A DNA stretch of 64,000 bases, from positions 124,001 to 188,000 of the forward strand of contig NZ_JBEQCT010000006.1 of NCBI RefSeq assembly GCF_046054155.1, written 5' to 3'. The first letter of the stretch is position 1, and every line of letters begins with the position of its first letter. A program made the position numbers and the translations under genes. The DNA is from Celerinatantimonas yamalensis (lineage in GTDB: Bacteria; Pseudomonadota; Gammaproteobacteria; Enterobacterales; Celerinatantimonadaceae). The notes below the pieces were generated by a model that was not told the DNA's origin, did no database searches, and worked only from the letters and a program-made list of their open reading frames with translations. Positions 18,253-27,684 of the stretch are shown here, piece after piece.

Positions 18253-19029
18253 TTAACCGTAACGGCCAGTAATATAGTCTTCTGTTTGTCTCTGACCTGG
18301 GGTGGTAAATAGGGTGTTGGTATCGTTGAACTCGATAAGTTCCCCTAAGTACATAAAGGCGGTGTAATCAGAACAGCGTGCTGCTTGTTGCATGTTGTGC
18401 GTGACGATCACCACGGTATACTCTGATTTTAGCTCACCGATAAGCTCTTCGATCCGCCCCGTTGAGATAGGGTCAAGCGCTGAGCACGGTTCATCGAGTA
18501 ATAATACTTCAGGACGAATAGCAATACCACGTGCGATACACAAGCGTTGCTGCTGCCCGCCTGACAGACTATGACCGCTATGATTCAACTTGTCTTTGGT
18601 TTCTGTCCACAGAGCTGCTTTTTCCAGAGCCCATCGGACTCGCTCATCCATATCTGAGCGTGAAAGTTTTTCAAACAAACGTACCCCAAATGCAATGTTG
18701 TCATAAATCGACATCGGAAATGGTGTCGGTTTTTGGAAAACCATGCCAACTTGAGCACGTAGCAATGCCACATCTTGCTTGTCGGCAAGGATATTGTTGC
18801 CATCGAGGAGAATTTCCCCTTCAGCTCGCTGCTCTGGGTAGAGACTGTACATTTTGTTAAAGGTGCGCAGTAATGTCGATTTACCGCAGCCAGATGGGCC
18901 AATAAACGCGGTCACCTTATTGGTGGCAACATCCATTGAAATGTCTTTCAGTGCGTGAAATTTACCGTAGTAGAAATTCATGTCGCGCACTTGAATTTTG
19001 GTATCGAGATTCAAGGTTTCAGTACTCAT
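18253..19029 (-). CDS. pstB: phosphate ABC transporter ATP-binding protein PstB
   Basis: A 258-residue ATPase that powers phosphate import through PstCA. Visible are Walker A IGPSGCGKST (about 43-52), the ABC signature LSGGQQQRL, Walker B VLLLDEPCSALD and the switch His in VIVTHNMQQ. Its MVFQKPTPFPMSIYDNIAFG segment is characteristic of PstB. The 47-base gap from pstA is the longest among the downstream genes. Confidence 0.98.
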   Translation of the reverse strand: MSTETLNLDTKIQVRDMNFYYGKFHALKDISMDVATNKVTAFIGPSGCGKSTLLRTFNKMYSLYPEQRAEGEILLDGNNILADKQDVALLRAQVGMVFQKPTPFPMSIYDNIAFGVRLFEKLSRSDMDERVRWALEKAALWTETKDKLNHSGHSLSGGQQQRLCIARGIAIRPEVLLLDEPCSALDPISTGRIEELIGELKSEYTVVIVTHNMQQAARCSDYTAFMYLGELIEFNDTNTLFTTPGQRQTEDYITGRYG

Positions 19030-19076
19030 TCAAACATCTCTCTTTAATCTTGCAGGTCCGACAATCAAGTCGATAC

Positions 19077-19964
19077 TTAGCCATATTTTTTCTTGGCAAA
19101 AACAATGCGCGCCAGAATATTAAGCAATAATACAAACACCGTAATCAGCAGTACCCCAGCCCAAGCGAGCTGTTGCCACGAGCTAAAGGCACTCATCGCG
19201 AAATTATAGATAATCACTGGCAAACTCGCCGTTGGGTTGGCCAAATCGGTATTGTAGAACTGGTTTGAAAGCGCCGTGAAAAGTAGCGGTGCGGTTTCAC
19301 CGGCAATACGGGCAATGGCTAACAAAATACCAGTGACAATCCCTGATATAGATGATTTGAGAGTGATTGATGCGATGATCTTCCACTTAGGTGTTCCAAG
19401 TGCATAAGCCGCCTCACGCAAACTAAGCGGGACCAGCTTGAGCATATTTTCGGTGGTGCGGATCACAATGGGGATCTGCAGCAGCGCTAAGGATAACACC
19501 CCAGCCCAGCCTGAGAAATGGCCGGAATGCACAACGACAATTGAATAGACAAATAGTCCGACAACGATAGATGGTGCTGATAATAAGATGTCGTTAATAA
19601 ATCGAATTAACCCAGCCATCTTAGAGCTCATACCGTATTCGGCCAGATAGATACCAGCTAAAATCCCTAATGGGGTACCAATAATGGTCGACCAAAAGAC
19701 AAACAGGCCACTGCCGACAATCGCGTTAGCAAGACCCCCTCCGGCGGTGTTAGGCGGTGGTGTTGACTCAGTAAAAAGTGTCCAACTAATGCCGGATATT
19801 CCTCTTGTAAAGGTCGAATATAATATCCATGCTAGCCAGAATAAACCAAAGGCCATGGTCGCCATCGAAAGTATTAATGCAATGCGGTTTTTGCCGCTGC
19901 GATAAGCCTGCATTTTGCGCCGAGAAATGGCGAGTTCTTGTATTTGGCGTTCATTCATTTTCAT
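19077..19964 (-). CDS. pstA: phosphate ABC transporter permease PstA
   Basis: A 295-residue inner-membrane permease with about six TM helices. The EAA loop (LREAAYALGTPKWKIIASITLKS region) docks onto PstB. The N-terminal cytoplasmic stretch is basic. The start overlaps the pstC stop by 4 bases (ATGA), indicating translational coupling. It forms the channel with PstC. Confidence 0.97.
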   Translation of the reverse strand: MKMNERQIQELAISRRKMQAYRSGKNRIALILSMATMAFGLFWLAWILYSTFTRGISGISWTLFTESTPPPNTAGGGLANAIVGSGLFVFWSTIIGTPLGILAGIYLAEYGMSSKMAGLIRFINDILLSAPSIVVGLFVYSIVVVHSGHFSGWAGVLSLALLQIPIVIRTTENMLKLVPLSLREAAYALGTPKWKIIASITLKSSISGIVTGILLAIARIAGETAPLLFTALSNQFYNTDLANPTASLPVIIYNFAMSAFSSWQQLAWAGVLLITVFVLLLNILARIVFAKKKYG

Positions 19965-20923
19965 GATTTACGTCCTTCATTTTTTGACAGACGAAGGATC
20001 ATTAATTTTGATAAGGCTAACACAAAGAATGTAATCGCGAATAAAATCAGCCCTAATTCCATCAATGCTGACGTATGTAAACCTGGCCCAGCTTCAGCAA
20101 ATTCATTGGCAAGCGCTGAGGTAATACTATTGCCTGGTTGATACAATGAGAAACTGCTCATATTGTAGGTGTTTCCGATCACAAACGTCACCGCCATGGT
20201 TTCGCCTAATGCTCGGCCAAGTCCTAACATCACCCCCCCAATCGCACCATTTTTTGTATAGGGGAGAACAATGTGCCAGATCACTTCCCAAGTGGTGCAA
20301 CCGAGGCCATAAGCTGACTCTTTCATCATCGCAGGGGTGCGCTCGAACACATCACGCATAACCGATGAGATATACGGAATAATCATAATGGCTAAGATCA
20401 CCCCAGCGGTTAATATACCAATACCAAATGCAGGACCTGAAAATAACTCACCAATGATCGGTACGTTGGCCATGATGTCGCCAACCGGCTGTTGGAAATA
20501 GGTTGCAAATAAAGGTGCAAAAATGAACAGTCCCCACATCCCGTAGACGATACTAGGAATCGCGGCCAATAGTTCAATGGCAATTCCAAGAGGGCGTTTT
20601 AACCAGTTGGGTGAGAGTTCTGTCAAAAACAGAGCGATCCCAAAGCTCACTGGAACGGCAATCACCAAAGCAATAACCGAAGTGGCTACGGTGCCATAGA
20701 TAGGAATGAGTGCACCATATTTATCTGCAGGAGGGTCCCACTCTTTGAGCCATAAAAAAGAAAACCCAAATTTATGAATGGTCGGCAAGGACGAAATAAT
20801 CAAGGATACAATGATGCCACCCAATAGTAATAGCGTCACAATTGCTGCTATGCGAACTAGCGTAGCAAATACGTAGTCAGCATATTTTTTTGGGGCCTTT
20901 CTTCGCAGTTGCGCTTCAGCCAT
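19961..20923 (-). CDS. pstC: phosphate ABC transporter permease PstC
   Basis: A 320-residue inner-membrane permease with about six TM helices. It carries the family segments IPSIVYGMWGLFIFAPL and the EAA-loop MMKESAYGLGCTTWEVIWHIVLP. It partners with PstA and receives phosphate from PstS. It follows pstS after 89 bases that contain a hairpin, which would lower its expression relative to the binding protein. Confidence 0.97.
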   Translation of the reverse strand: MAEAQLRRKAPKKYADYVFATLVRIAAIVTLLLLGGIIVSLIISSLPTIHKFGFSFLWLKEWDPPADKYGALIPIYGTVATSVIALVIAVPVSFGIALFLTELSPNWLKRPLGIAIELLAAIPSIVYGMWGLFIFAPLFATYFQQPVGDIMANVPIIGELFSGPAFGIGILTAGVILAIMIIPYISSVMRDVFERTPAMMKESAYGLGCTTWEVIWHIVLPYTKNGAIGGVMLGLGRALGETMAVTFVIGNTYNMSSFSLYQPGNSITSALANEFAEAGPGLHTSALMELGLILFAITFFVLALSKLMILRLSKNEGRKS

Positions 20924-20952
20924 AACTCTCTCTTTGTCTTTAAGATAAATAA

Positions 20953-20980
20953 ATTCCCCACCCGGGTGAGGGTAGGGAAT
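20953..20980 (-). terminator. attenuator-like hairpin between pstS and pstC
   Basis: ATTCCC/GGGAAT outer stem and ACCC/GGGT inner stem with one mismatch and a 6-base loop. Read in the operon direction it is followed by an A/T-rich run (ATTTATTTATC). Such a weak terminator fits higher output of pstS than of the permease genes. Confidence 0.6.
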
Positions 20981-21012
20981 GATTACTCAAATCAATCTGT
21001 TAGTAAATGGTT

Positions 21013-22050
21013 TTACCAAATCGCTTTACCGCTAGCATTTTTGAATTTAGTGGCCCATTCGTGTTGAATCACTTTCACTACAGATTCTGGCAGAGGCGCA
21101 TAATCTAAAGCTTCAGCCAATTTTGGATGTTTGAAACCAAAGTCGACAAACTTCATTACGGCTTTAACGCGAGCAGGATCCGATGGTTTAACATGCATCA
21201 GAATGTAAGTTCCTGAAGTAATCGGCCAAGCATGTGCACCAGGTTTGTTGGTCAGATCTTGTTCGAAAGTACGCGCCCAGTCAGCACCAGCAGCTGCTTG
21301 GCTGAAGTTATAGCGAGTAGGGCTTAACACTTTACCGTCATGGTTAACCATTTTGGTATAAGTCAAATGGTTCTGTTTAGCATAAGCATACTCAACATAA
21401 CCGATTGAACCGCGCACACGTTGTACAAATGCTGCTACGCCATCGTTACCTTTACCGCCCAGACCAACAGGCCAATTAACAGTAGTGCCTTGACCAACTT
21501 TTTCTTTCCAAGCATTGCTTACTTTAGACAGGTAGCCAGTAAATACAAATGATGTACCTGAACCGTCTGCACGGCGAACAACCGCGATATCAGAGCTTGG
21601 CAGGCTTAATCCAGGATTGAGTTTTTCAATCGCAGGGTCATTCCATTTTTTGATTTTACCCAGATAGATATCGGCTAATGTTTTACCATCAAGCACCATC
21701 TGACCTGGTTTGATCCCAGGGACGTTAATGGCGACAACAATACCACCTACAACAGTTGGGAATTGTGCTAAACCGTCTTTTGCTAAAGTTGCATCTGACA
21801 ATGGTTTGTCTGATGCACCAAAATCAACAGTTTTTGCATTGATTTGTTTGATCCCACCTGAAGAACCGATGCTCTGATAGTTCAGTTGTACACCTGTTTT
21901 CTTATGGTAATCAGCTGCCCATTTTGAATAGATTGGGCCAGCGAAGCTTGAGCCTGCACCAGTGATTGTTTGTGCAGCCATAGCTGAAAGAGTGGTGAAT
22001 GACAGGGTTGCAGCCATAATTCCTGCAACAGTCGTACGCATCAATTTCAT
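21013..22050 (-). CDS. pstS: periplasmic phosphate-binding protein PstS
   Basis: A 345-residue precursor. The Sec signal peptide (MKLMRTTVAGIMAATLSF, cleaved around AMA-AQ near residue 25) leads to a mature type II periplasmic binding protein. GAGSSFAGPIYSKW, SIGSSGGIKQI, DFGASDKPL and RADGSGTSFVF provide the phosphate-binding Ser, Asp and Arg residues. I chose the ATG at 22050 because AGGAGGGATC immediately precedes it. The in-frame upstream codons to 22179 overlap the promoter and Pho box and do not fit a signal peptide. It is first in the pst operon. Confidence 0.97.
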   Translation of the reverse strand: MKLMRTTVAGIMAATLSFTTLSAMAAQTITGAGSSFAGPIYSKWAADYHKKTGVQLNYQSIGSSGGIKQINAKTVDFGASDKPLSDATLAKDGLAQFPTVVGGIVVAINVPGIKPGQMVLDGKTLADIYLGKIKKWNDPAIEKLNPGLSLPSSDIAVVRRADGSGTSFVFTGYLSKVSNAWKEKVGQGTTVNWPVGLGGKGNDGVAAFVQRVRGSIGYVEYAYAKQNHLTYTKMVNHDGKVLSPTRYNFSQAAAGADWARTFEQDLTNKPGAHAWPITSGTYILMHVKPSDPARVKAVMKFVDFGFKHPKLAEALDYAPLPESVVKVIQHEWATKFKNASGKAIW

Positions 22051-22159
22051 GATCCCTCCTAATGGGATTAGCCGAATCGACATCATTGTCTGATTCATCA
22101 AATAGGTTATCAACGTCTTGCAAGGTAGATGAATTCCATGACAAGGATATTTCTTTTTT

Positions 22160-22177
22160 ATGACATTATTGTGACAC
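22160..22177 (-). promoter_or_regulatory. Pho box upstream of pstS
   Basis: On the minus strand GTGTCAC-AATA-ATGTCAT forms two 7-base half sites at an 11-base period, the PhoB-binding pattern. A TATCCT hexamer (22144-22149) lies 10 bases further downstream, as expected for a -10 element at a promoter where the Pho box replaces the -35. Confidence 0.88.
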
Positions 22178-22528
22178 AACTAGTAAATGAGTGAAATTTA
22201 TTCGGATAAAACGCTATGGCGGCGAGAAATTCTTGGTGCTGACTGCTATTAGCGTATCAGCTCATCTTAGTCGCTGACGAGGCATGATTACAGCCACTAT
22301 GAATAGGATATTTATTTATTGTTTATTTAGTTATTTTCAGCGAAATGATGACGATTGACTAAGCTAATAAGGGGGGAGTATTCCAGATACTTTAGCAAAT
22401 AATTGAGTATTGGGTTGGGTGTCCGTTGTCATCCCCTCAAAGCCGAATGGTCAGGCGCTTTGAACTGGCCACGGTGAATGTAAGTCAATTGAACTATTAG
22501 TAGGGGCTGTCAAAGGAGTTTTTATTCT
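22178..22528. other. intergenic region between pstS and glgC
   Basis: This divergent region holds the start of the pst promoter on the left and must hold the glgC promoter. A bulged hairpin TCAAAGCC (22437-22444) with GGCGCTTTGA (22454-22463) lies 66 bases before the glgC start. I see no gene and no other recognisable site. Confidence 0.4.
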
Positions 22529-23794
22529 ATGTCTGAAAACCGTTATTCACACGTTTCGAGTAATCGTTTGATTCGAGGTACAACGGCGATGATTTTAGCC
22601 GGTGGCAAAGGAACCCGATTACGTGAGCTGACCAACAGAGTGGCTAAACCTGCGGTCTCATTTGGGGGAAAGTATCGAATCATTGATTTTACGTTATCAA
22701 ATTGCGTGAATTCAGGGATTCGGCGAATAGGTGTGCTCACTCAATACATGGCGCATGATCTGATCATGCATCTGTTATCTGGATGGCAATTTTTCAATTC
22801 TGCGTTAGATGAGCAAGTTAGCATTATTCCGGCTCAGCAACGCACCGGAGAGGAGTGGTACCGTGGTACAGCGGATGCGATCTATCAAAATCTCGATCTG
22901 ATCGACAGTGAACGTTTTGATCGCGTACTGATTTTAGGTGGTGATCATGTTTATAAAATGGATTACTCCCGCATGGTGAATTTTCATGCCGAAAATGACG
23001 CTGAAGTGACAGTTGCGTGTATTCGCACGCCACTGGATAAGGCGACATCCTTTGGCGTGATGGGGCTGTCTAAAGATGGCCGGGTTGAAAGCTTTGATGA
23101 AAAGCCTTCTGATCCTAAGTGCGATCCATACAGCCCTGATCATGCATTAGTGTCGATGGGGATCTACATTTTTAATACCGATGTGCTCGATGCTGAGCTA
23201 CGAGCAGCCTTACTACAGCCAGGCTATGCACATGATTTTGGGCACAATATTATCCCATCACTGTTGGATAAAAGGCGTGTGTTTGGTTATGTGTTTGGTG
23301 CCAATGGCCACCCCGGCAATAATGGTTACTGGCGAGATGTTGGTGATCTAGATGCTTATTATGAAGCGAGTATGGATCTACTTGCTCCTGAACCAGAGCT
23401 CAATATGTATGATGCGCAGTGGCCAATTATTACGGATCAAAAACAGCGTCCAGGGGCTAAATTTGTCTTCGACGATGATGATCGGCGCGGCTATGCGGTC
23501 GACTCGATGCTTTCGGCGGGAGTGATTGTGTCAGGCGCTTATATCAAACACTCATTATTGTCGTTTGATGTCCGTGTTGAAGAGCATAGTAACGTGCATG
23601 ATTGTGTGCTATTACCGGGTGCTCAAGTGGGAAAAAATTGTCAGTTACACAAAGTGATTCTTGCCGAAAATTGCGTCATCCCAGATGGGATGCAGATAGG
23701 GATCAATCCTGAGGATGATAAAGCCCGATTTACTGTCTCTGATAATGGTGTGGTGCTTGTCACGAATGAAATGCTTACTAGCGAGCGCACATAA
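22529..23794 (+). CDS. glgC: glucose-1-phosphate adenylyltransferase GlgC
   Basis: A 421-residue enzyme that makes ADP-glucose from glucose 1-phosphate and ATP, the committed step of bacterial glycogen synthesis. The nucleotidyltransferase domain shows LAGGKGTRLRELTNRVAKPA (about 24-43), the catalytic LGGDHVYKMDY and VESFDEKP. A left-handed beta-helix C-terminal domain follows (about 300-400). The N-terminal allosteric region (RYSHVSSNRLIRGT) resembles the fructose-bisphosphate-regulated enterobacterial type. No glgA, glgB, glgX or glgP is adjacent, so the gene stands alone here. Confidence 0.95.
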   Translation: MSENRYSHVSSNRLIRGTTAMILAGGKGTRLRELTNRVAKPAVSFGGKYRIIDFTLSNCVNSGIRRIGVLTQYMAHDLIMHLLSGWQFFNSALDEQVSIIPAQQRTGEEWYRGTADAIYQNLDLIDSERFDRVLILGGDHVYKMDYSRMVNFHAENDAEVTVACIRTPLDKATSFGVMGLSKDGRVESFDEKPSDPKCDPYSPDHALVSMGIYIFNTDVLDAELRAALLQPGYAHDFGHNIIPSLLDKRRVFGYVFGANGHPGNNGYWRDVGDLDAYYEASMDLLAPEPELNMYDAQWPIITDQKQRPGAKFVFDDDDRRGYAVDSMLSAGVIVSGAYIKHSLLSFDVRVEEHSNVHDCVLLPGAQVGKNCQLHKVILAENCVIPDGMQIGINPEDDKARFTVSDNGVVLVTNEMLTSERT

Positions 23795-24085
23795 CATCAG
23801 CTAAGCGGTTATCGGCTTGGCTAAGTTGACTTGCTGCATGTGGTCACTCGCATGGCGGGTTGAGCATTTTATAAATTGGTTTGTCAAAGAGAGTACTGTC
23901 ATCATGACGGTGCTCTTATTTTTAGTGTTGATGAGCGCTATCATTGTCTTCCCTCCATGGATATAGCTGGCCATAAGTCACTCCCTTGGCTGATAAATAT
24001 TAGTAACGCTAACGGAAGTCATTTGGCTATACGTGACCCATCAAGTAAACTAACTCATCATATTTAGGTTGTCAGGACGAACTCC

Positions 24086-24841
24086 ATGAACAAGCACGAG
24101 GATGAAACTACCGATTTTGGTTTTACGCAAGTTGATAAATCCAAAAAAGCTGATTTAGTCGCCGATGTATTCCACTCTGTTGCGGCTAAATATGACATCA
24201 TGAATGATCTGATGTCGATGGGGATCCATCGATTATGGAAGCGTTTTACAATTGACCGCAGCGGTATTCGTCCCGGTCAGAAAGTTCTCGATTTAGCAGG
24301 CGGTACTGGGGATCTAACGGCAAAATTTTCGCGGTTGACCGGTCCAACTGGGCAAGTGGTTTTGGCCGATATAAATGACTCGATGCTCAAAGTGGGACGG
24401 GCGAAGTTACGTAACCGTGGGATTGCCGATAATGTTCGCTTTGTTCAAGCCAATGCCGAAGCGCTGCCGTTCCCTGATGATTTCTTTGATCTCATCACAA
24501 TTAGTTTTGGACTACGTAATGTGACCGACAAAGACAAAGCGTTGGCCTCGATGTTTCGTGTTCTTAAACCCGGTGGACGGTTACTGATCTTAGAATTCTC
24601 TAAACCTCAGTATCAGCTCTTAAGCAAAGTGTACGATCAATATTCGTTCCGTGTGCTGCCTATGATGGGTAAATTGATTGCCCAAGATTCAGACAGCTAT
24701 CGCTATTTAGCTGAATCGATTCGCATGCACCCTGATCAAGAAACCTTAAAAGGGATGATGGAACAAGTTGGCTTTGAAAAGGTCGAATATTTCAATCTGA
24801 CAGGTGGGATCGTTGCCTTGCATCGAGGCTATAAATTTTAG
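24086..24841 (+). CDS. ubiE: ubiquinone/menaquinone C-methyltransferase UbiE
   Basis: A 251-residue SAM-dependent methyltransferase for the ring C-methylation in ubiquinone and menaquinone synthesis. Motif I LDLAGGTGDLT lies near residue 70; the UbiE signatures YDIMNDLMSMGIHRLWKRF and ISFGLRNVTDKDKAL and the C-terminal NLTGGIVALHRGYKF are present. It opens the ubiE-ubiJ-ubiB-tatABC-tatD cluster, with a start-to-stop gap of 8 bases to ubiJ. Confidence 0.98.
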   Translation: MNKHEDETTDFGFTQVDKSKKADLVADVFHSVAAKYDIMNDLMSMGIHRLWKRFTIDRSGIRPGQKVLDLAGGTGDLTAKFSRLTGPTGQVVLADINDSMLKVGRAKLRNRGIADNVRFVQANAEALPFPDDFFDLITISFGLRNVTDKDKALASMFRVLKPGGRLLILEFSKPQYQLLSKVYDQYSFRVLPMMGKLIAQDSDSYRYLAESIRMHPDQETLKGMMEQVGFEKVEYFNLTGGIVALHRGYKF

Positions 24842-24849
24842 GAGTGAGC

Positions 24850-25458
24850 ATGCCATTTGCGCCACTAGTATCAGCTTGTATCGAGCTAGTTAGTAATCAC
24901 TATCTTAATCTAGATGATGACAGCCCGCAGCGTTTGTCGGCGCTCTGTGGGCGGGTGATTGCCATTGATATTTCCCCTTTTCCCGAGCTCTTTTTTAGTG
25001 TTTCAGATAGTCAGCTCGACGTCTTGCAGCATTATTCAGGCAAACCTGATAGCCAGTTGCGGCTCGCTGCGTGGAGTTTGCCTAAGCTGGTCGACCCGAA
25101 CCGACTGCCTGAGTTGATCAAAAGCGATGAGGTGTCACTTGCCGGCGATATCCGCTTGATCCAGCAGTTTGCTGCATTATTCAGTGAGGTCGAGCCGGAG
25201 CTCGAAGATAAGCTTGCTCAATTTATAGGCGATGGGTTAGCGCATTTATTGTTTCGACAAGTATACCGAGTCAGTGCCAGCTTGCGTCAGTTTTGGCAAT
25301 CTGGGTTACAAAACGCGACGGCTCTGAGTGTCGAAGAATGGCATCTTACTCCCGGAAAGACCGAGTTTTCTGTGTTCGCGAGCGATGTGGCGACACTCCA
25401 AATTGATGTTGATGCGTTAGCCGCTCGTTTGCAGCAGGTGTGCCATGATGGGAATTAA
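24850..25458 (+). CDS. ubiJ: ubiquinone biosynthesis accessory factor UbiJ
   Basis: A 202-residue cytosolic protein with an N-terminal SCP2 lipid-binding domain (about 15-115). UbiJ binds hydrophobic ubiquinone intermediates within the soluble Ubi metabolon. The sequence is diverged, and the identification rests on size, the SCP2 pattern (LCGRVIAIDISPFPELFFSV, AAWSLPKLV) and the conserved position between ubiE and ubiB. The ATG at 24850 has GGAG five bases upstream; a GTG at 24844 is in frame. The 3' end overlaps ubiB by 14 bases, suggesting coupled translation. Confidence 0.92.
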   Translation: MPFAPLVSACIELVSNHYLNLDDDSPQRLSALCGRVIAIDISPFPELFFSVSDSQLDVLQHYSGKPDSQLRLAAWSLPKLVDPNRLPELIKSDEVSLAGDIRLIQQFAALFSEVEPELEDKLAQFIGDGLAHLLFRQVYRVSASLRQFWQSGLQNATALSVEEWHLTPGKTEFSVFASDVATLQIDVDALAARLQQVCHDGN

Positions 25459-27073
25459 AGCCATGTTGCGCTTTTGGGTGATTATTCGCACTATGTGCCA
25501 GTTTGGCATTGATGATGCGATCCCAAAACGGTTTTGGCCGTGGCCACTGCGTTTTGCGCGTAATTGTCTATTTTTTTGGCCTAATCGGCATAAAGATAAA
25601 GCCATTGGTGAACGCTTGCGCTTAGCACTTGAATCACTAGGACCGGTTTTTGTGAAGTTAGGCCAAATGCTCTCCACTCGGCGTGATTTGCTTGCGCCTG
25701 AAATTGCCCAGTCACTGGCCATGCTACAAGATCAAGTTACTCCGTTTCCTGGTGCAGCGGCGCGCCAACGCATTGAAGATGCTTTGGGACAGCCGATTGA
25801 GGCTATATTTAGTGAGTTTGATGTTAAGCCATTAGCTTCAGCATCAATTGCTCAAGTGCATTGTGCCACGCTACGCTCAAATGGCGCCAAGGTGGTAGTG
25901 AAGGTGATTCGTCCGAAAATTGATGAAATCATCGATTCGGATGTGAGCTTAATGCGCCGGTTTGCACGCGTGATTCGGCTTATTCCAGATGCCCGCCGGT
26001 TGCGGCCTGTAGAGGTGATAGAAGAGTATCGACGCACCTTACTTGATGAGTTAGATCTTATCCGAGAAGCAGCCAATGCGATTCAACTGCGGCGTAATTT
26101 TGAAGGCTCAAATCAGCTTTATATTCCTGAAGTTTACAGCGATTTGTGTCATACCAATGTCATGGTTATGGAGCGCATCTATGGGATCCCAGTTTCGGAT
26201 GTGGAGCGCTTGGTTGCTCAAGGAACCAATCTCAAATTGCTCGCAGAGCGAGGTGTTGAAGTCTTTTTTACCCAAGTTTTTCGGGATAGCTTTTTTCACG
26301 CGGATATGCACCCTGGCAACGTATTTGTCTCCTATGAACATCCTGAAGATCCGTTATATATCGGTATCGATTGTGGCATCGTGGGCACCTTAAATCGGGA
26401 AGATAAGCGCTATTTGGCCGAAAATTTTTTGGCTTTTTTTCATCGTGATTATCGGATGGTGGCGCAGTTACATGTTGACTCTGGTTGGGTGCCTGCTGAT
26501 ACCAATGTTAATGAATTTGAAGCGGCTATTCGCACCGTCTGTGAGCCCATCTTTGAAAAACCTCTTTCGGATATATCATTTGGCCATGTGTTACTGAATT
26601 TATTTAACACCGCACGACGTTTTAACATGGAAGTGCAGCCCCAGCTGGTATTGTTGCAAAAAACCTTGTTATACATTGAAGGGTTAGGGCGACAGCTTTA
26701 TCCTCAGCTGGACTTATGGCAAACAGCTAAGCCATTTTTAGAGCGCTGGATGCGCCATCAAGTTGGACCGGGTGCGCTACTTGATGCAATTAAAGCAAAA
26801 GCGCCCTATTGGGCCGAGAAATTTCCAGAGATCCCTGAATTAATTTATGATAATTTGCAATTAGCACGTCGTCACCAACAGAATTTTGGTGACCTGTCTA
26901 GTCGCTATATGCAGCGCCAGCGAGCTCGTCAAGCGAGTCTGTTTTATGGCTTAGGGGGAAGCGGCTGTTTGATTAGCGCTTCAATTTTATATAGTTCAAG
27001 TATTGAACTGGCCACAACTTTTGCAACAATCGCTTTAGTATTATGGTTACTAGGTTGGCGCAAGCTGCATTAG
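25445..27073 (+). CDS. ubiB: UbiB family kinase-like/ATPase protein
   Basis: A 542-residue ABC1/ADCK/UbiB protein required for ubiquinone synthesis, thought to use ATPase activity to help extract intermediates from the membrane. The family marks are VKLGQMLSTRRDLL (the KxGQ motif), KPLASASIAQVH, HADMHPGNVFVSYEHP and IGIDCGIVGTLN. Two hydrophobic segments at the C-terminus (about 500-540) anchor it. Either of two adjacent ATGs (25445, 25448) could start it. It lies directly between ubiJ and tatA. Confidence 0.97.
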   Translation: MMGIKAMLRFWVIIRTMCQFGIDDAIPKRFWPWPLRFARNCLFFWPNRHKDKAIGERLRLALESLGPVFVKLGQMLSTRRDLLAPEIAQSLAMLQDQVTPFPGAAARQRIEDALGQPIEAIFSEFDVKPLASASIAQVHCATLRSNGAKVVVKVIRPKIDEIIDSDVSLMRRFARVIRLIPDARRLRPVEVIEEYRRTLLDELDLIREAANAIQLRRNFEGSNQLYIPEVYSDLCHTNVMVMERIYGIPVSDVERLVAQGTNLKLLAERGVEVFFTQVFRDSFFHADMHPGNVFVSYEHPEDPLYIGIDCGIVGTLNREDKRYLAENFLAFFHRDYRMVAQLHVDSGWVPADTNVNEFEAAIRTVCEPIFEKPLSDISFGHVLLNLFNTARRFNMEVQPQLVLLQKTLLYIEGLGRQLYPQLDLWQTAKPFLERWMRHQVGPGALLDAIKAKAPYWAEKFPEIPELIYDNLQLARRHQQNFGDLSSRYMQRQRARQASLFYGLGGSGCLISASILYSSSIELATTFATIALVLWLLGWRKLH

Positions 27074-27105
27074 TTTGAGTGCTAGAGCGTTTTAAGGAGT
27101 CCGCT

Positions 27106-27318
27106 ATGGGTGGTATTAGTATTTGGCAGTTACTGATTATTGCAGTGATTGTTGTGTTGTTATTTGGCACTAAGCGCCTACGCGGCATGGGTGGCGATTT
27201 GGGGCAAGCCGTCAAAGGGTTTAAAGATGCGATGAGCGACGACAAACCTAGCGATCATGCCAATCAGGCTCAACAGCGTCAGCACGATGACGATAAAGAC
27301 GATAAGACGTTACGGTAA
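27106..27318 (+). CDS. tatA: Sec-independent translocase subunit TatA
   Basis: A 70-residue protein: one N-terminal TM helix (about 6-21), the FGTKRLRG hinge, an amphipathic helix and a highly charged tail. TatA polymerises to form the pore that exports folded twin-arginine proteins. MGGISIWQLLIIAVIVVLLFG is the typical TatA start. I chose ATG 27106, which has AAGGAGTCC in front. tatB follows after 9 bases. Confidence 0.97.
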   Translation: MGGISIWQLLIIAVIVVLLFGTKRLRGMGGDLGQAVKGFKDAMSDDKPSDHANQAQQRQHDDDKDDKTLR

Positions 27319-27327
27319 GCGGCGATT

Positions 27328-27684
27328 ATGTTCGACATTGGGTTTTGGGAACTGGTGCTGTGTGCCGTAGTCGGGCTCATTGTTTTAGGCCCTGAACGGT
27401 TGCCTAGTGCGATCCGTGGTGTGATGCGCTGGGTATATACGATTCGCAGTATGGCCAACCAGGTCAAAGAAGACTTAGAAAAAGAGATCCAACTCAAAGA
27501 ACTGCGCGAGGAAGTTGATAAGGCTCGGCAGTCCGCTCGTCTGATTGGTGGACAAATTAAAGATAGTATCGATCTAAGCGAAAAAACTAATAGCCCTCAC
27601 TCTGAATGTGCTTCAGAAGATGTCAACACAGCGCCTTCGTCAGAGTCCGTTATAGCTACGACCAAGGAATCTGATGAGCGATAG
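27328..27684 (+). CDS. tatB: Sec-independent translocase subunit TatB
   Basis: A 118-residue protein with one N-terminal TM helix (MFDIGFWELVLCAVVGLIVLGPERLP), the conserved Glu in the TM (about 8), the LGPERLP hinge and a long amphipathic/coiled region. TatB with TatC forms the receptor for twin-arginine signal peptides. The 3' end overlaps tatC by 11 bases. Confidence 0.96.
   Translation: MFDIGFWELVLCAVVGLIVLGPERLPSAIRGVMRWVYTIRSMANQVKEDLEKEIQLKELREEVDKARQSARLIGGQIKDSIDLSEKTNSPHSECASEDVNTAPSSESVIATTKESDER

Noticed and set aside
22051..22179. 43-residue N-terminal extension of PstS
   Set aside because: It runs across the Pho box and promoter; a clear signal peptide with AGGAGG starts at 22050.
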